64,000 nucleotides of DNA from Flavobacteriaceae bacterium (GTDB lineage Bacteria; Bacteroidota; Bacteroidia; Flavobacteriales; Flavobacteriaceae), in the NCBI GenBank assembly GCA_947379965.1, contig CANCPC010000004.1, positions 1-64,000 of the forward strand. Direction: 5' to 3'. The notes under the pieces were generated by a model, which was given only the letters and a program-made list of their open reading frames with translations, made no database searches and was not told the DNA's origin. Below are positions 8,693 to 17,192 of this stretch, in pieces (position 1 is the stretch's first letter; every line of letters starts with the position of its first letter). The translations under genes were made by a program, and so were the position numbers.

Positions 8693-9562
8693 TTATAATA
8701 TGTGTTTTTGCGCTTTGTAAGAAGATCGAACTAATGGTCCGCTTTCTACATGACGGAATCCTAAATTAAGTCCAAATTTCTCGTATATAGCAAATTGTTC
8801 GGGAGTTATAAATTCCTTTACAGGCAAATGTTTTTTGCTGGGTTGCAAATATTGACCAATTGTTACAATATCAACTTTGGCATTATGCAAATCTTGCATC
8901 GTTTGAAAAACTTCTTCTTCGGTTTCGCCAAGACCAAGCATAATCCCCGATTTGGTTCGGTTGATTCCTTTGTCTTTCAAATATTTTAGAACTTCCAAAC
9001 TTCGGTCATATTTGGCTTGAATGCGGACTTCACGCGTTAATCGTCGAACAGTTTCTACATTATGCGAAACCACTTCGGGATTGGCTTCTACGATTCGGTC
9101 TATATTTCTTTCGATACCTTGAAAATCAGGAATAAGAGTTTCAAGCGTTGTGTTCGGGTTCATTCTTCGGATGGCTTTTACGGTTTCTATCCAAATAATA
9201 GATCCGCCATCTTTCAAATCATCTCTGTCAACGCTAGTGATTACAGCGTGTTTGATGTTCATTATTTTGATAGAACGCGCTACTTTTTCGGGTTCATCCC
9301 AATCTACAGTTTCGGGTCTTCCAGTTTTCACACCGCAAAATCCACAAGAACGCGTACAGATGTTTCCTAAAATCATAAACGTCGCTGTTCCTTCGCCCCA
9401 GCATTCACCCATGTTCGGGCAACTTCCTGAAGTGCAAATTGTGTTCAGACTGTATTTGTCGACCAAGCCCCGTAATTCGGTATATTTTTGTCCAATTGGG
9501 AGTTTAACTCTCAGCCATTTTGGCTTTCCAACCGGTAAAGTATTCTCTAGAACAGTTTCCAT
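8693..9562 (-). CDS. lipA: Lipoyl synthase
   Basis: Radical-SAM enzyme that inserts two sulfur atoms into octanoyl groups on lipoyl domains of pyruvate and 2-oxoglutarate dehydrogenases and the glycine cleavage H protein. Both 4Fe-4S clusters are visible: the auxiliary cluster motif [12 protein letters not shown] (CX4CX5C, about residues 43-54) and the radical-SAM motif CTRSCGFC (CX3CX2C, about 72-79). The terminal RSSY supplies the serine ligand of the auxiliary cluster. Length 289 is normal. lipB is not in the window. Confidence 0.97.
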   Translation of the reverse strand: METVLENTLPVGKPKWLRVKLPIGQKYTELRGLVDKYSLNTICTSGSCPNMGECWGEGTATFMILGNICTRSCGFCGVKTGRPETVDWDEPEKVARSIKIMNIKHAVITSVDRDDLKDGGSIIWIETVKAIRRMNPNTTLETLIPDFQGIERNIDRIVEANPEVVSHNVETVRRLTREVRIQAKYDRSLEVLKYLKDKGINRTKSGIMLGLGETEEEVFQTMQDLHNAKVDIVTIGQYLQPSKKHLPVKEFITPEQFAIYEKFGLNLGFRHVESGPLVRSSYKAQKHIL

Positions 9563-9712
9563 AGATCATTTTTTCAAAGTGCAAAGATAAGAAAACTTGA
9601 TTTAGGAAATGTCGATTATGAAATGAGAATTTATGGTTAGAATTTAAGATTTTAAAACTATTATTTATAAGAATATTCCAATAAATAATCATGTACTTAT
9701 TCTATATTTGTA

Positions 9713-9720
9713 ACTTATTA
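9713..9720 (+). promoter_or_regulatory. Promoter -7 box for the M48 peptidase gene
   Basis: TATATTTG matches TAnnTTTG, 16 bases before ATG. I found no good -33 element. Confidence 0.45.
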
Positions 9721-9736
9721 ATTCTAAAACTAAAAA

Positions 9737-10591
9737 ATGAAATCAAAATCGATAATTTTTGGAACTTTCCTCTCAATATTTATTTTTTCTAACACTCATG
9801 CACAATTTAATTTGGGAGATAAAGCTTTAGGTGCTATTCAAAAAGGAGTTTCAGGATTAACTTTTAGTGATGCTGATGCTGCTGCTTTGTCTAAATCGGC
9901 TGTTGATAAATTGGATGTCGATAGTAAGCCTGCTTCCTCAACAGATTCTTATTCGATACGATTGAATAAAATATTTGGCAAGCACAAAAATGAAAATGGA
10001 TTAGTTTTAAACTATAAAGTGTACTTAACAAAAGATATAAATGCCTTTGCAACTGCAGATGGAAGTGTTCGTGTTTTTTCCGGTTTAATGGATGTGATGG
10101 ATGACAATGAATTACTTGCTGTAATTGGCCATGAAATAGGTCATGTTGCCAATCATGACTCTCGTGATGCTATGAAAGCGGCTTATCGAAAAGAAGCTTT
10201 GATAGATCTTGCTGCTTCACAATCTAGCAAAGTGGCTGCAATAACCGATAGTCAATTGGGTAAATTAGGAAGTGCCATGATTGATAGTAAACATAGTAGA
10301 AAACAAGAATCGGAAGCAGATTCTTATTCATATGATTTTATGAAACGCAATGGATACAATGTCAATGCTGTTGAATCTGCTTTTTCTATTTTGGCAAAAA
10401 TGAGTGCAGGAACAAATGCTTCTTTTCTGGATAGAATGATGAGTTCTCATCCTGATTCACAAGAAAGAGCTGATAATGCTAAGAAAAGAGCTGAGTCAGA
10501 TGGTTTATATAAACCCTATGAAAAACAAATTCCAGAAGTAATTAATGTTAAAAAAGTAGTTACTAAGAAAGTAGTAAAGAAAAAGAAATAG
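9737..10591 (+). CDS. M48-family metallopeptidase, secreted or periplasmic
   Basis: Zinc peptidase of the BepA/LoiP/Oma1-like M48 group, 284 residues. An N-terminal signal peptide ends near SNTHA/Q. The zinc motif HEIGH is at 132-136 and the third ligand is E193 in KQESEADSYSYDF, both canonical. Upstream of it, FATADGSVRVFSGLMDVM is the conserved M48 strand that binds substrate. The C-terminal tail is lysine and valine rich (KKVVTKKVVKKK), which is unusual and may bind a charged surface. Members help outer-membrane protein quality control in other Gram-negatives; that role is an inference here. The gene is monocistronic and convergent with the thioesterase gene. Confidence 0.92.
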   Translation: MKSKSIIFGTFLSIFIFSNTHAQFNLGDKALGAIQKGVSGLTFSDADAAALSKSAVDKLDVDSKPASSTDSYSIRLNKIFGKHKNENGLVLNYKVYLTKDINAFATADGSVRVFSGLMDVMDDNELLAVIGHEIGHVANHDSRDAMKAAYRKEALIDLAASQSSKVAAITDSQLGKLGSAMIDSKHSRKQESEADSYSYDFMKRNGYNVNAVESAFSILAKMSAGTNASFLDRMMSSHPDSQERADNAKKRAESDGLYKPYEKQIPEVINVKKVVTKKVVKKKK

Positions 10592-10647
10592 CTCAATTTT
10601 TTCTTTGAAGAAAGGACAAATTATGATGTTTTTTGTTTGGTCATTCA

Positions 10648-11391
10648 TTACAAATTTAGGTTTAATTGTAAAGCAAAACACGTTTTTTCTTCTTTAGTAA
10701 TACTAAAGATCATTGCATCTGAAGTTAAATTTTCATGAATAATAACTTTGTCTCTCAAAGATAGTTCCTTGAGAAAATTCATTTCAAAGCTTTCTATTTT
10801 TTGTTTTAATATTAGTTTTTCATCAACGAAATCAAGACACCATTCAAGATATTTTACATTATTAACGTGATTGACAATATCTAAATCCGAAAGCGCTACG
10901 CTTTTTTCAAAAACCATTTCGGTGTCATTATTGAGGTTTATTTTAGAAAAATTTTGGTGGGTTGCTTTGTTATCTGGAAATAATTCAAAATGCTCGAAAG
11001 GCAAAGCCAATGCTTCCGGACGTCGGATTTCAGTATTGAAAACAGCCCAAAAAGTTTCACAACCTACTATTTTCTTTCCATTAACATACATTTCCAGTGC
11101 ACGAACGGAACGCGAATTTTCTAATGTGTTAATCCAAGTTTTTACTGTTACTGTATCTTTCCATTTTGGTAATTCGGAAATTTCGACACGCATTCTACTC
11201 AAAACCCAAGCTTGATTGAATTCCTGCATATCCGAAAAACTAATTCCGCCAATTTCGGAATGTGCTGCCGCCGTTAATTGCAGAAAATTACACAAATCGG
11301 TATATTTTAAAAAACCGTTTGGCATGCATTGCGTGAAATTGATTTCCCAATCTTTGCTGAAAACAGAGGTAAAATTTGGTGCTATTGGCAT
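10648..11391 (-). CDS. Acyl-ACP thioesterase (FatA/PF01643 type)
   Basis: Likely releases free fatty acids from acyl carrier protein. The 247 residues form two tandem hot-dog domains: the first contains LQLTAAAHSEIGG and WVLSRMRVEI, the second DLDIVNHVNNVKYLEWCLD. The latter has the asparagine/histidine pattern N-x-H-V-N-N that carries catalytic residues in plant and bacterial acyl-ACP thioesterases. The gene follows miaA on the same strand; the spacer is filled by a heptanucleotide repeat that covers the region where a ribosome binding site should lie. Confidence 0.88.
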   Translation of the reverse strand: MPIAPNFTSVFSKDWEINFTQCMPNGFLKYTDLCNFLQLTAAAHSEIGGISFSDMQEFNQAWVLSRMRVEISELPKWKDTVTVKTWINTLENSRSVRALEMYVNGKKIVGCETFWAVFNTEIRRPEALALPFEHFELFPDNKATHQNFSKINLNNDTEMVFEKSVALSDLDIVNHVNNVKYLEWCLDFVDEKLILKQKIESFEMNFLKELSLRDKVIIHENLTSDAMIFSITKEEKTCFALQLNLNL

Positions 11392-11393
11392 AA

Positions 11394-11442
11394 AATGAAT
11401 TATGAATTATGAATTATGAATTATGAATTATGAATTATGAAT
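11394..11442. repeat. Heptanucleotide tandem repeat (TATGAAT) at the miaA / thioesterase junction
   Basis: Six perfect TATGAAT copies at 11401-11442 and one variant (AATGAAT) at 11394-11400. The array overlaps the miaA stop codon (11421-11423) and encodes the last MiaA residues IIHNS; it also runs to three bases from the thioesterase ATG. Confidence 0.95.
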
Positions 11443-12335
11443 TTTTCAATTATAAATCGAATGATTTCATTTCGATCGGTCAAATAATCAAACCATTTTG
11501 TGTTTTCATTTCTTTTGAACCAAGTGAGTTGTCTTTTGGCAAATCGTCGGGTGTTTTTCTTGATTTCTTCGATCGAAAATTCTAATGAAATTTCGCCTTC
11601 AAAATAGCTGAATAATTCTCGATAACCAACAGTTTGTAGTGCATTCAAATCTTTATGAGGAAATAAATCTTTGGCTTCTGCCATTAAACCTTCATTGATC
11701 ATGATGTCGACACGTTGGTTTATTCGGTCGTAAATTACGCTTCTTTCGGCTTCTAATCCGATGAGAATAGGAGTGAAGTTTCGTGTGTTTTTCTTTTGAT
11801 TTAGGAATGACGAATACGGTTTTCCACTTCCGATACAAACTTCTAAAGCGCGCATCATTCGTTGTGGATTTTCTTTTGCAACAACGGAGAAATAATCAGG
11901 ATCTCGTTTTTCTAATTCGGTTTGTAAATACGCTAAGCCTAATTTTTCGTAATTTAACGTTACTTCCTCCCGAACGGAAGCATCAATTTCGGGAAATTCA
12001 TCAAAACCTTTCAAAACGGCATCTACATACAAACCTGAACCGCCTACGAGAACAGCATAATCATTTGTTAAGAATAATTCGTATATTTTTATGATGGCTT
12101 CTTTCTCGAAATCACCAACGGTGTAATTCTCGAAAATAGATTTGTTTTGGATAAAATGATGTTGTGCTCCCGCTAATTCTTCGATTGTTGGAACAGCTGT
12201 TCCTATTTGCATTTCTTTGAAAAATTGGCGACTGTCGCAAGATATGATTTCGCAATTGAAATGTTTTGCCAATGTTATACTTAAGGAAGTTTTTCCTATG
12301 GCCGTTGGTCCAACAATTACAATTAAATATTTCAT
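11421..12335 (-). CDS. miaA: tRNA dimethylallyltransferase
   Basis: Adds a dimethylallyl group to N6 of A37 in tRNAs that read codons starting with U. The P-loop GPTAIGKTSLSI begins at residue 8 of the start chosen here; DSRQFFKEMQIGTA follows, and VGGSGLYVDAVLKG is the conserved middle motif. I chose the ATG at 12335 (304 residues) because the conserved N-terminus MKYLIVIVGPTA starts there; an in-frame ATG at 12362 would add nine non-conserved residues. The C-terminal five residues are encoded by the TATGAAT repeat array. Upstream on the same strand lies the exonuclease gene, with a short spacer. Confidence 0.96.
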   Translation of the reverse strand: MKYLIVIVGPTAIGKTSLSITLAKHFNCEIISCDSRQFFKEMQIGTAVPTIEELAGAQHHFIQNKSIFENYTVGDFEKEAIIKIYELFLTNDYAVLVGGSGLYVDAVLKGFDEFPEIDASVREEVTLNYEKLGLAYLQTELEKRDPDYFSVVAKENPQRMMRALEVCIGSGKPYSSFLNQKKNTRNFTPILIGLEAERSVIYDRINQRVDIMINEGLMAEAKDLFPHKDLNALQTVGYRELFSYFEGEISLEFSIEEIKKNTRRFAKRQLTWFKRNENTKWFDYLTDRNEIIRFIIEKFIIHNS

Positions 12336-12369
12336 AGTATGTCTAAAATCATTATTCTTCAATCGGATA

Positions 12370-13731
12370 TTAAAAATTCACTATTTTTAAATACTTATTT
12401 TTACGAAGATAGGCTTGAATGTTGGTTCTGGTATCTCGGTTGCTTTGCATTGGAATGATAATATTTCTTAAAATTTCTAACTTGTTTATTTGGTAATTTA
12501 GATCATAAAATGCATATCCTTTGTATACTCCATTTTCGATTAATATGGCGCTTCTTTCAGAAATCGTTCTACCCTTGTCTATAATAACCATTGTCTTGTT
12601 GTCGAATAAATTATTGTCTAAAAAAGATTGAACTCGATCATTATATTCTGATGGAGTTATTTTTTCAATACAAGCACCATCGCATTCCTCCTTATTATAT
12701 TGGAGACAATGAGATTTTGTTATAAATAAACCGTTTAGTTTTTGACATAATTTATATTCAGTACTAATCTGAATCAATGCCTCTTTTCCTTCTTGCATTG
12801 AAGTATATGCATAAACTTCTTTTTTTCTACCATCTGCTTTTTGCAATTTTAAATTGATATATCCCCTAGTATCTTTCTCGGCATATATTGCCCATGAAAA
12901 ATTACTTTTTGGAGACATTCTATTGTAAATTGGTCTATTGATTTTTATTTCCTCGGACTCTTTCAATAGAGCAATTAATTCACTTCCTGTTTCTTCGAAA
13001 GTAACAGTAAAAACTTCGTTTTGGATTTTCTTAGCGCTTTTTGTAATTCCTGTAAAATGTTGATTGACTCGTTTTCGGATGTTTTTACTTTTTCCAATAA
13101 AAAGTAAACTTCCGTCTTCTCGATGAATGTAATAAATTCCCGTTTTAGAAGGTAAACTTTCAATAATATCCATCAATTTTGGAGAAATACCTTTTTGAAC
13201 TTCAAACTTGATAAGTTCTTTTACAATTTCTTTATTCAAATCTTTGTTTAATAACAGTTTGAATAATTTTACAGTTGCCAATGCATCTCCACTAGCACGG
13301 TGTCTATCGGCAATTGGAATTCCAAGTGCCCGAACTAATTTCCCTAAGCTGTGTGAAGTTTGTTCGGGTAATAATTTCTTTGATAATTCGACTGTACAAA
13401 GTGTTTTTATATTGAAATTATATCCTAATCGACGAAATTCTGTACGTAAAATTCTGTAATCGAAATCGGCATTATGTGCTACAAGCACACAATCATTGGT
13501 CATTTCTATAATCCGTTTCGCCACTTCAAAAAACTTTGGAGCAGAACGTAACATGGCGTTATTTATACCTGTAAGTTTGACCACAAAGGGCTGAATAGGG
13601 ATTTCAGGATTTACTAAACTTATAAATTGATCCACTATTTCGTGACCGTCAAATTTATAAATAGCAATTTCAGTTATTCCTTCTTCGTTGAATTGTCCTC
13701 CAGTTGTTTCTATGTCTAGTATTGCGTACAA
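12370..13731 (-). CDS. DEDD 3'-5' exonuclease fused to a GIY-YIG (UvrC-like) nuclease domain
   Basis: Residues 1-165 form a DnaQ-like exonuclease with all three motifs: DIETTGG (ExoI), HNADFDYR (ExoII) and HRASGDA (ExoIII). Residues about 190-285 form a GIY-YIG domain: GIYYIHREDGSLLFIGKSKNIRKRV, with the catalytic glutamate in LIALLKESEEIK. A third part contains C-x(12)-C-x(7)-C-x(3)-C, in LCQKLNG..HCLQYNKEECDGAC, resembling the cysteine region after the GIY-YIG domain in UvrC/Cho proteins, where it can hold an iron-sulfur cluster. Exonuclease-Cho fusions occur in several phyla and are annotated as polymerase III epsilon-like proteins, but a repair role is more likely. Length 453 is typical for the fusion. 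Confidence 0.9.
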   Translation of the reverse strand: MYAILDIETTGGQFNEEGITEIAIYKFDGHEIVDQFISLVNPEIPIQPFVVKLTGINNAMLRSAPKFFEVAKRIIEMTNDCVLVAHNADFDYRILRTEFRRLGYNFNIKTLCTVELSKKLLPEQTSHSLGKLVRALGIPIADRHRASGDALATVKLFKLLLNKDLNKEIVKELIKFEVQKGISPKLMDIIESLPSKTGIYYIHREDGSLLFIGKSKNIRKRVNQHFTGITKSAKKIQNEVFTVTFEETGSELIALLKESEEIKINRPIYNRMSPKSNFSWAIYAEKDTRGYINLKLQKADGRKKEVYAYTSMQEGKEALIQISTEYKLCQKLNGLFITKSHCLQYNKEECDGACIEKITPSEYNDRVQSFLDNNLFDNKTMVIIDKGRTISERSAILIENGVYKGYAFYDLNYQINKLEILRNIIIPMQSNRDTRTNIQAYLRKNKYLKIVNF

Positions 13732-13811
13732 TTTTTGTGTTTAAAGTTTAAGCTTCAAAGTTTCTAAACTTCAAAATCCAATATTCCAAGTTCATTATTC
13801 AAACTTTTATA

Positions 13812-14468
13812 TTATCTTCCTCCAAAGATACTACTTCCTATTCGAATCATCGTACTTCCGCAATCAATTGCGAGTTGATAATCTCCAGACATTCCCATCG
13901 ACAACGTAGAGACGCACTGCGGTTTATCTTTACTACGCAATTTGTCAAAAATCGATTTCAAATGGGTAAATTCTTTCTTTATTTGTTCTTGATTTTCGGT
14001 AAAAGTTGCCATTCCCATTAATCCAACAATCTGAATATTATTCATTTCCTTAAATACAGACGAAGCAATAATCTCGTTCAGTTCTTTTTCGTCCAAACCA
14101 AATTTGGTTTCCTCTTTGGCAATATGTATTTGAAGCAAACAATCGATGGTTCTATTGTTTTTTTTGGCTTGTTTGTTGATTTCTGCCAATAATTTTAAAC
14201 TATCAACACCATGAATTAAGCTGACAAATTCCGCCATGAATTTGACCTTATTAGTCTGTACATGACCAATCATGTGCCATTGAATGTCTTTTGGCATCGC
14301 TTCCCATTTCTCGGCCATTTCTTGAATTTTGTTTTCACCAAAAATGCGTTGACCCGTATCGTAGGCTTCCATCAAATCAGAAATAGGTTTGGTTTTAGAA
14401 ACTGCAACAAGAGTTACGCTTTCGGGTAAACTAGATTTTATTTTGAGGAGGTTTGTAGCTATTGACAT
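13812..14468 (-). CDS. PLP homeostasis protein, YggS/PROSC family
   Basis: Pyridoxal-phosphate-binding single-domain protein that buffers the cofactor and affects amino acid and keto acid pools. The 218 residues fit the family. The PLP lysine is in VAVSKTKP; FGENKIQEMAEKWE, WHMIGHVQTNKVKF and the C-terminal LSMGMSGDYQLAIDCGSTMIRIGSSIFG are diagnostic. I chose ATG at 14468: it lies one base after the stop of the upstream dehydrogenase gene and gives the conserved N-terminus. A longer frame from 14522 would overlap that gene by 53 bases and adds a lysine-rich stretch not seen in relatives. Confidence 0.95.
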   Translation of the reverse strand: MSIATNLLKIKSSLPESVTLVAVSKTKPISDLMEAYDTGQRIFGENKIQEMAEKWEAMPKDIQWHMIGHVQTNKVKFMAEFVSLIHGVDSLKLLAEINKQAKKNNRTIDCLLQIHIAKEETKFGLDEKELNEIIASSVFKEMNNIQIVGLMGMATFTENQEQIKKEFTHLKSIFDKLRSKDKPQCVSTLSMGMSGDYQLAIDCGSTMIRIGSSIFGGR

Positions 14469-14469
14469 A

Positions 14470-15357
14470 TTATATAAACTGTTTCGAGATTTTTTCTGCT
14501 TTTTTACTTTCGCTATAATCATAAAATCCTTCTCCAGATTTTATACCTAATTTTCCAGATCGAACCATTTTGACTAATAACGGACAAGGCGCATATTTTA
14601 GATTTTTTAAACCATCACACATGACATTCAAGATTGTCATACATACATCAAGTCCAATTAAATCAGCCAATTGTAAAGGCCCCATTGGGTATTCTATTCC
14701 CAATTTCATCAAAGTGTCAATTTCATAAACACCAATAACTTCATTGTTTAAGATTTCGATGGCTTCGTTTATCATTGGCATCAAAATTCTATTGGCAACA
14801 AAACCAGGATAATCATTAACTTCAACGGGAGATTTACCTAGTTTTTCGGATAAATCCATCATGATTTTCGTCACTTCATCGCTCGTATTGTAACCCCGAA
14901 CGATTTCGACCAATTTCATAATGGGTACAGGATTCATAAAGTGCATTCCAATAACACGCTCTGGATGGGCCACAACAGCACCGATTTGTTTAATAGAAAT
15001 AGAAGAAGTATTGGTTGCTAAAATGGTGTTATGCGAACAAGCTTCGTTCAATTGCTTGAAAATAGTAAGTTTTAATTCTACGTTTTCGCTGGCAGCTTCT
15101 ACAACCAAATCAACGCCTACAACACCATCTTTGATATCAGTATACGTGATGATATTATTTATGGTTTTGAATTTGTCTTCCTCGGTAATGGTTCCTTTGG
15201 CAACCATTCGATCTAAATTTGCAAAAATAGTTTCCATTCCTTTATCCAAAGATTTTTCGGAAACATCGATTAGTTTTACGGTGAAGCCACTTTGTGCAAA
15301 AGTATGCGCAATCCCGTTGCCAATTGTTCCTGCTCCGATAACGGCAATTATTTTCAT
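14470..15357 (-). CDS. 3-hydroxybutyryl-CoA / 3-hydroxyacyl-CoA dehydrogenase
   Basis: NAD-dependent oxidation of L-3-hydroxyacyl-CoA, in fatty-acid degradation or short-chain acyl-CoA metabolism. The 295 residues have the Rossmann motif IAVIGAGTIGNGIAH, the catalytic region NTSSISIKQIG followed by VIGMHFMNPVPIMKLVE with the histidine, and the C-terminal helical domain (GFVANRILMPMINEA). Stand-alone enzymes of this length are usually called Hbd or PaaH2. Translation is probably coupled to yggS downstream because the stop and the next start nearly touch. Confidence 0.93.
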   Translation of the reverse strand: MKIIAVIGAGTIGNGIAHTFAQSGFTVKLIDVSEKSLDKGMETIFANLDRMVAKGTITEEDKFKTINNIITYTDIKDGVVGVDLVVEAASENVELKLTIFKQLNEACSHNTILATNTSSISIKQIGAVVAHPERVIGMHFMNPVPIMKLVEIVRGYNTSDEVTKIMMDLSEKLGKSPVEVNDYPGFVANRILMPMINEAIEILNNEVIGVYEIDTLMKLGIEYPMGPLQLADLIGLDVCMTILNVMCDGLKNLKYAPCPLLVKMVRSGKLGIKSGEGFYDYSESKKAEKISKQFI

Positions 15358-15413
15358 AATTTTTTATTAAAAAATTAAAAAATTTAATGATTTAAGATTG
15401 TCTTTATTTGAAT

Positions 15414-16379
15414 TTACTTCTTAAAACAATCAATAATTTGGTAGGCCACACGCAATGCTTCTGTAGCTTGTTCCAATGTCACGACAGGAGTCGTGTCATT
15501 ATTGATAGCATCCGCAAAGGATTCCAACTCGTCAAGAATTGCGTTGTTTTGCTCTACATCAGGATTCGAAAAGTAGATTTGTTTTTTTACTCCTTCAGCA
15601 TTTTGAAGAATAATATCAAAATCTCCAGGAATTTCTGGAGCTTCTTTCATTTTTACAACCTCACATTTTTTCTCCAAAAAGTCTACTGAAATGTAGGCGT
15701 CTTTTTGGAAAAAACGAGATTTACGCATGTTTTTAAGTGAAATTCGGCTGGCGGTTAAATTGGCAACGCATCCGTTTTCGAATTCAATTCGAGCATTTGC
15801 AATATCTGGAGTTTCACTAATTACAGAAACTCCACTGGCATTAATCGATTTTACTTTCGAATTAACGACACTCAAAATAGCATCGATATCATGAATCATT
15901 AAATCCAAAACAACGGGAACATCGGTACCGCGAGGATTGAATTCCGCCAAGCGATGGGTTTCAATAAACATCGGATTTTCAATCATATCCTTAGTCGCTT
16001 TGAACGCAGGATTAAACCTTTCGACATGGCCCACTTGACCTTTTACGTTAAATTCTTTGGCTAAAGCAATGATTTCTTCGGCTTCTGCAACCGTATTTGA
16101 AATAGGTTTTTCTATAAAAACATGTTTACCAGATTTAACAGAAACCTTGGCACATTTATAATGCGAAAGTGTTGGTGTTACAATATCAATAACATCGACG
16201 GCATGAATTAAAGTGGCGATTGTCGAGAATTGTTTATAGCCAAATTCTTTGGCGACTTTCTCTCCATTTTCTTGGTTTTCATCATAAAAACCAACCAATT
16301 CGTATTTTTCGGATTGTTGTAATAATCTTAAATGTATTTTTCCAAGATGACCTGCACCTAAAACGCCTACTTTCAACAT
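15414..16379 (-). CDS. Gfo/Idh/MocA-family NAD(P)-dependent oxidoreductase
   Basis: Residues 1-120 form the Rossmann domain (VGVLGAGHLGKIHLRLLQ) and include the EKPISNTVAEAEE motif, where the lysine acts in catalysis; GHVERFNPAF opens the C-terminal substrate domain. The substrate, a sugar or sugar-like compound, cannot be told. I chose ATG at 16379 (321 residues) because it places the glycine motif at the usual position; the frame is open to an ATG at 16406. In flavobacteria this gene commonly precedes the Hbd-like gene, as here, but I know of no tested link between them. Confidence 0.9.
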   Translation of the reverse strand: MLKVGVLGAGHLGKIHLRLLQQSEKYELVGFYDENQENGEKVAKEFGYKQFSTIATLIHAVDVIDIVTPTLSHYKCAKVSVKSGKHVFIEKPISNTVAEAEEIIALAKEFNVKGQVGHVERFNPAFKATKDMIENPMFIETHRLAEFNPRGTDVPVVLDLMIHDIDAILSVVNSKVKSINASGVSVISETPDIANARIEFENGCVANLTASRISLKNMRKSRFFQKDAYISVDFLEKKCEVVKMKEAPEIPGDFDIILQNAEGVKKQIYFSNPDVEQNNAILDELESFADAINNDTTPVVTLEQATEALRVAYQIIDCFKK

Positions 16380-16522
16380 AAATATGATTTTTAACAAAAA
16401 TAGCAATTAAATAACAATTGATAATTCATATTTGATAATTTTTTAAGGACTTAAAATTTCAAATTCTACATTTTAATTAGCAATTACTTTCTTATTTTTA
16501 CCAAAATAAAAAATATTAAATT

Positions 16523-17164
16523 TTGAAAGACACTGCCAAGCATCAGGGACTTCGTAATCAATTAGTAGCGCTTTTACAAGAAAAGGGAATTGTTGATAAG
16601 AAAGTTTTGGAGGCAATAAAAATAATTCCGAGACACCTTTTTTTAAATTCTAGCTTTGAAGATTATGCTTATCAAGATAAGGCTTTTCCTATAGGTGCTG
16701 GACAAACTATCTCACAACCTTATACGGTTGCTTTTCAAAGTCAATTATTAGAAGTAAAAAAAGATCATAAAATACTTGAAATAGGTACTGGTTCAGGCTA
16801 TCAAACCGCAGTTTTGTATTTGATGGGAGCCAAAGTGTATAGTATAGAAAGACAAAAAGAATTATTTAAACAAACATCAGATTTATTGCCAAAATTAGGT
16901 GTTAGACCTAAACATCTTTCTTTTGGTGACGGTTACAAGGGTTTGCCAAATCATGCTCCTTTTGATGCTATAATTGTAACTGCTGGTGCGCCAATAATTC
17001 CACAAGCCTTGATGGCTCAGCTAAAAATAGGAGGAAGGATTGTTATTCCGCTTGGCGAGGAAAAACAAATCATGACTTTGTTAATAAGGAAGAATGAAAC
17101 CCAATTCGAAAAACATGAGTTTGGTGATTTTAAATTTGTGCCTTTATTAGAAAATAAGAATTAA
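16523..17164 (+). CDS. pcm: Protein-L-isoaspartate O-methyltransferase
   Basis: Repairs isoaspartyl residues in aged proteins by SAM-dependent methylation. Motifs: AYQDKAFPIGAGQTISQPYTVAFQ, with the ISQP segment, and the SAM-binding ILEIGTGSGYQTAVL around residues 90-104; length 213 is normal. The start is TTG at 16523: in frame just before it are ATT and a TAA stop, so the conserved N-terminus (KDTAKHQGLRNQL) can only begin at this TTG or the ATT. A terminator follows within ten bases of the stop. Confidence 0.95.
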   Translation: MKDTAKHQGLRNQLVALLQEKGIVDKKVLEAIKIIPRHLFLNSSFEDYAYQDKAFPIGAGQTISQPYTVAFQSQLLEVKKDHKILEIGTGSGYQTAVLYLMGAKVYSIERQKELFKQTSDLLPKLGVRPKHLSFGDGYKGLPNHAPFDAIIVTAGAPIIPQALMAQLKIGGRIVIPLGEEKQIMTLLIRKNETQFEKHEFGDFKFVPLLENKN

Positions 17165-17170
17165 ATCAAT

Positions 17171-17192
17171 ATCCCGCAGTGCGGGATTTTTT
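17171..17192. terminator. Terminator between pcm and the Fic gene
   Basis: Stem ATCCCGC (17171-17177) and GCGGGAT (17181-17187) with a three-base loop and a T run; the T run runs into the stop codon of the convergent Fic gene. Confidence 0.9.

Noticed and set aside
11394-11442. Regular TATGAAT repeats considered as a CRISPR-like array
   Set aside because: The units are seven bases and contiguous, with no spacers and no cas genes anywhere in the window.
14469-14522. Longer N-terminus of YggS from ATG 14522
   Set aside because: It overlaps the upstream dehydrogenase gene and adds a lysine-rich stretch; ATG 14468 gives the conserved start and a one-base gap.
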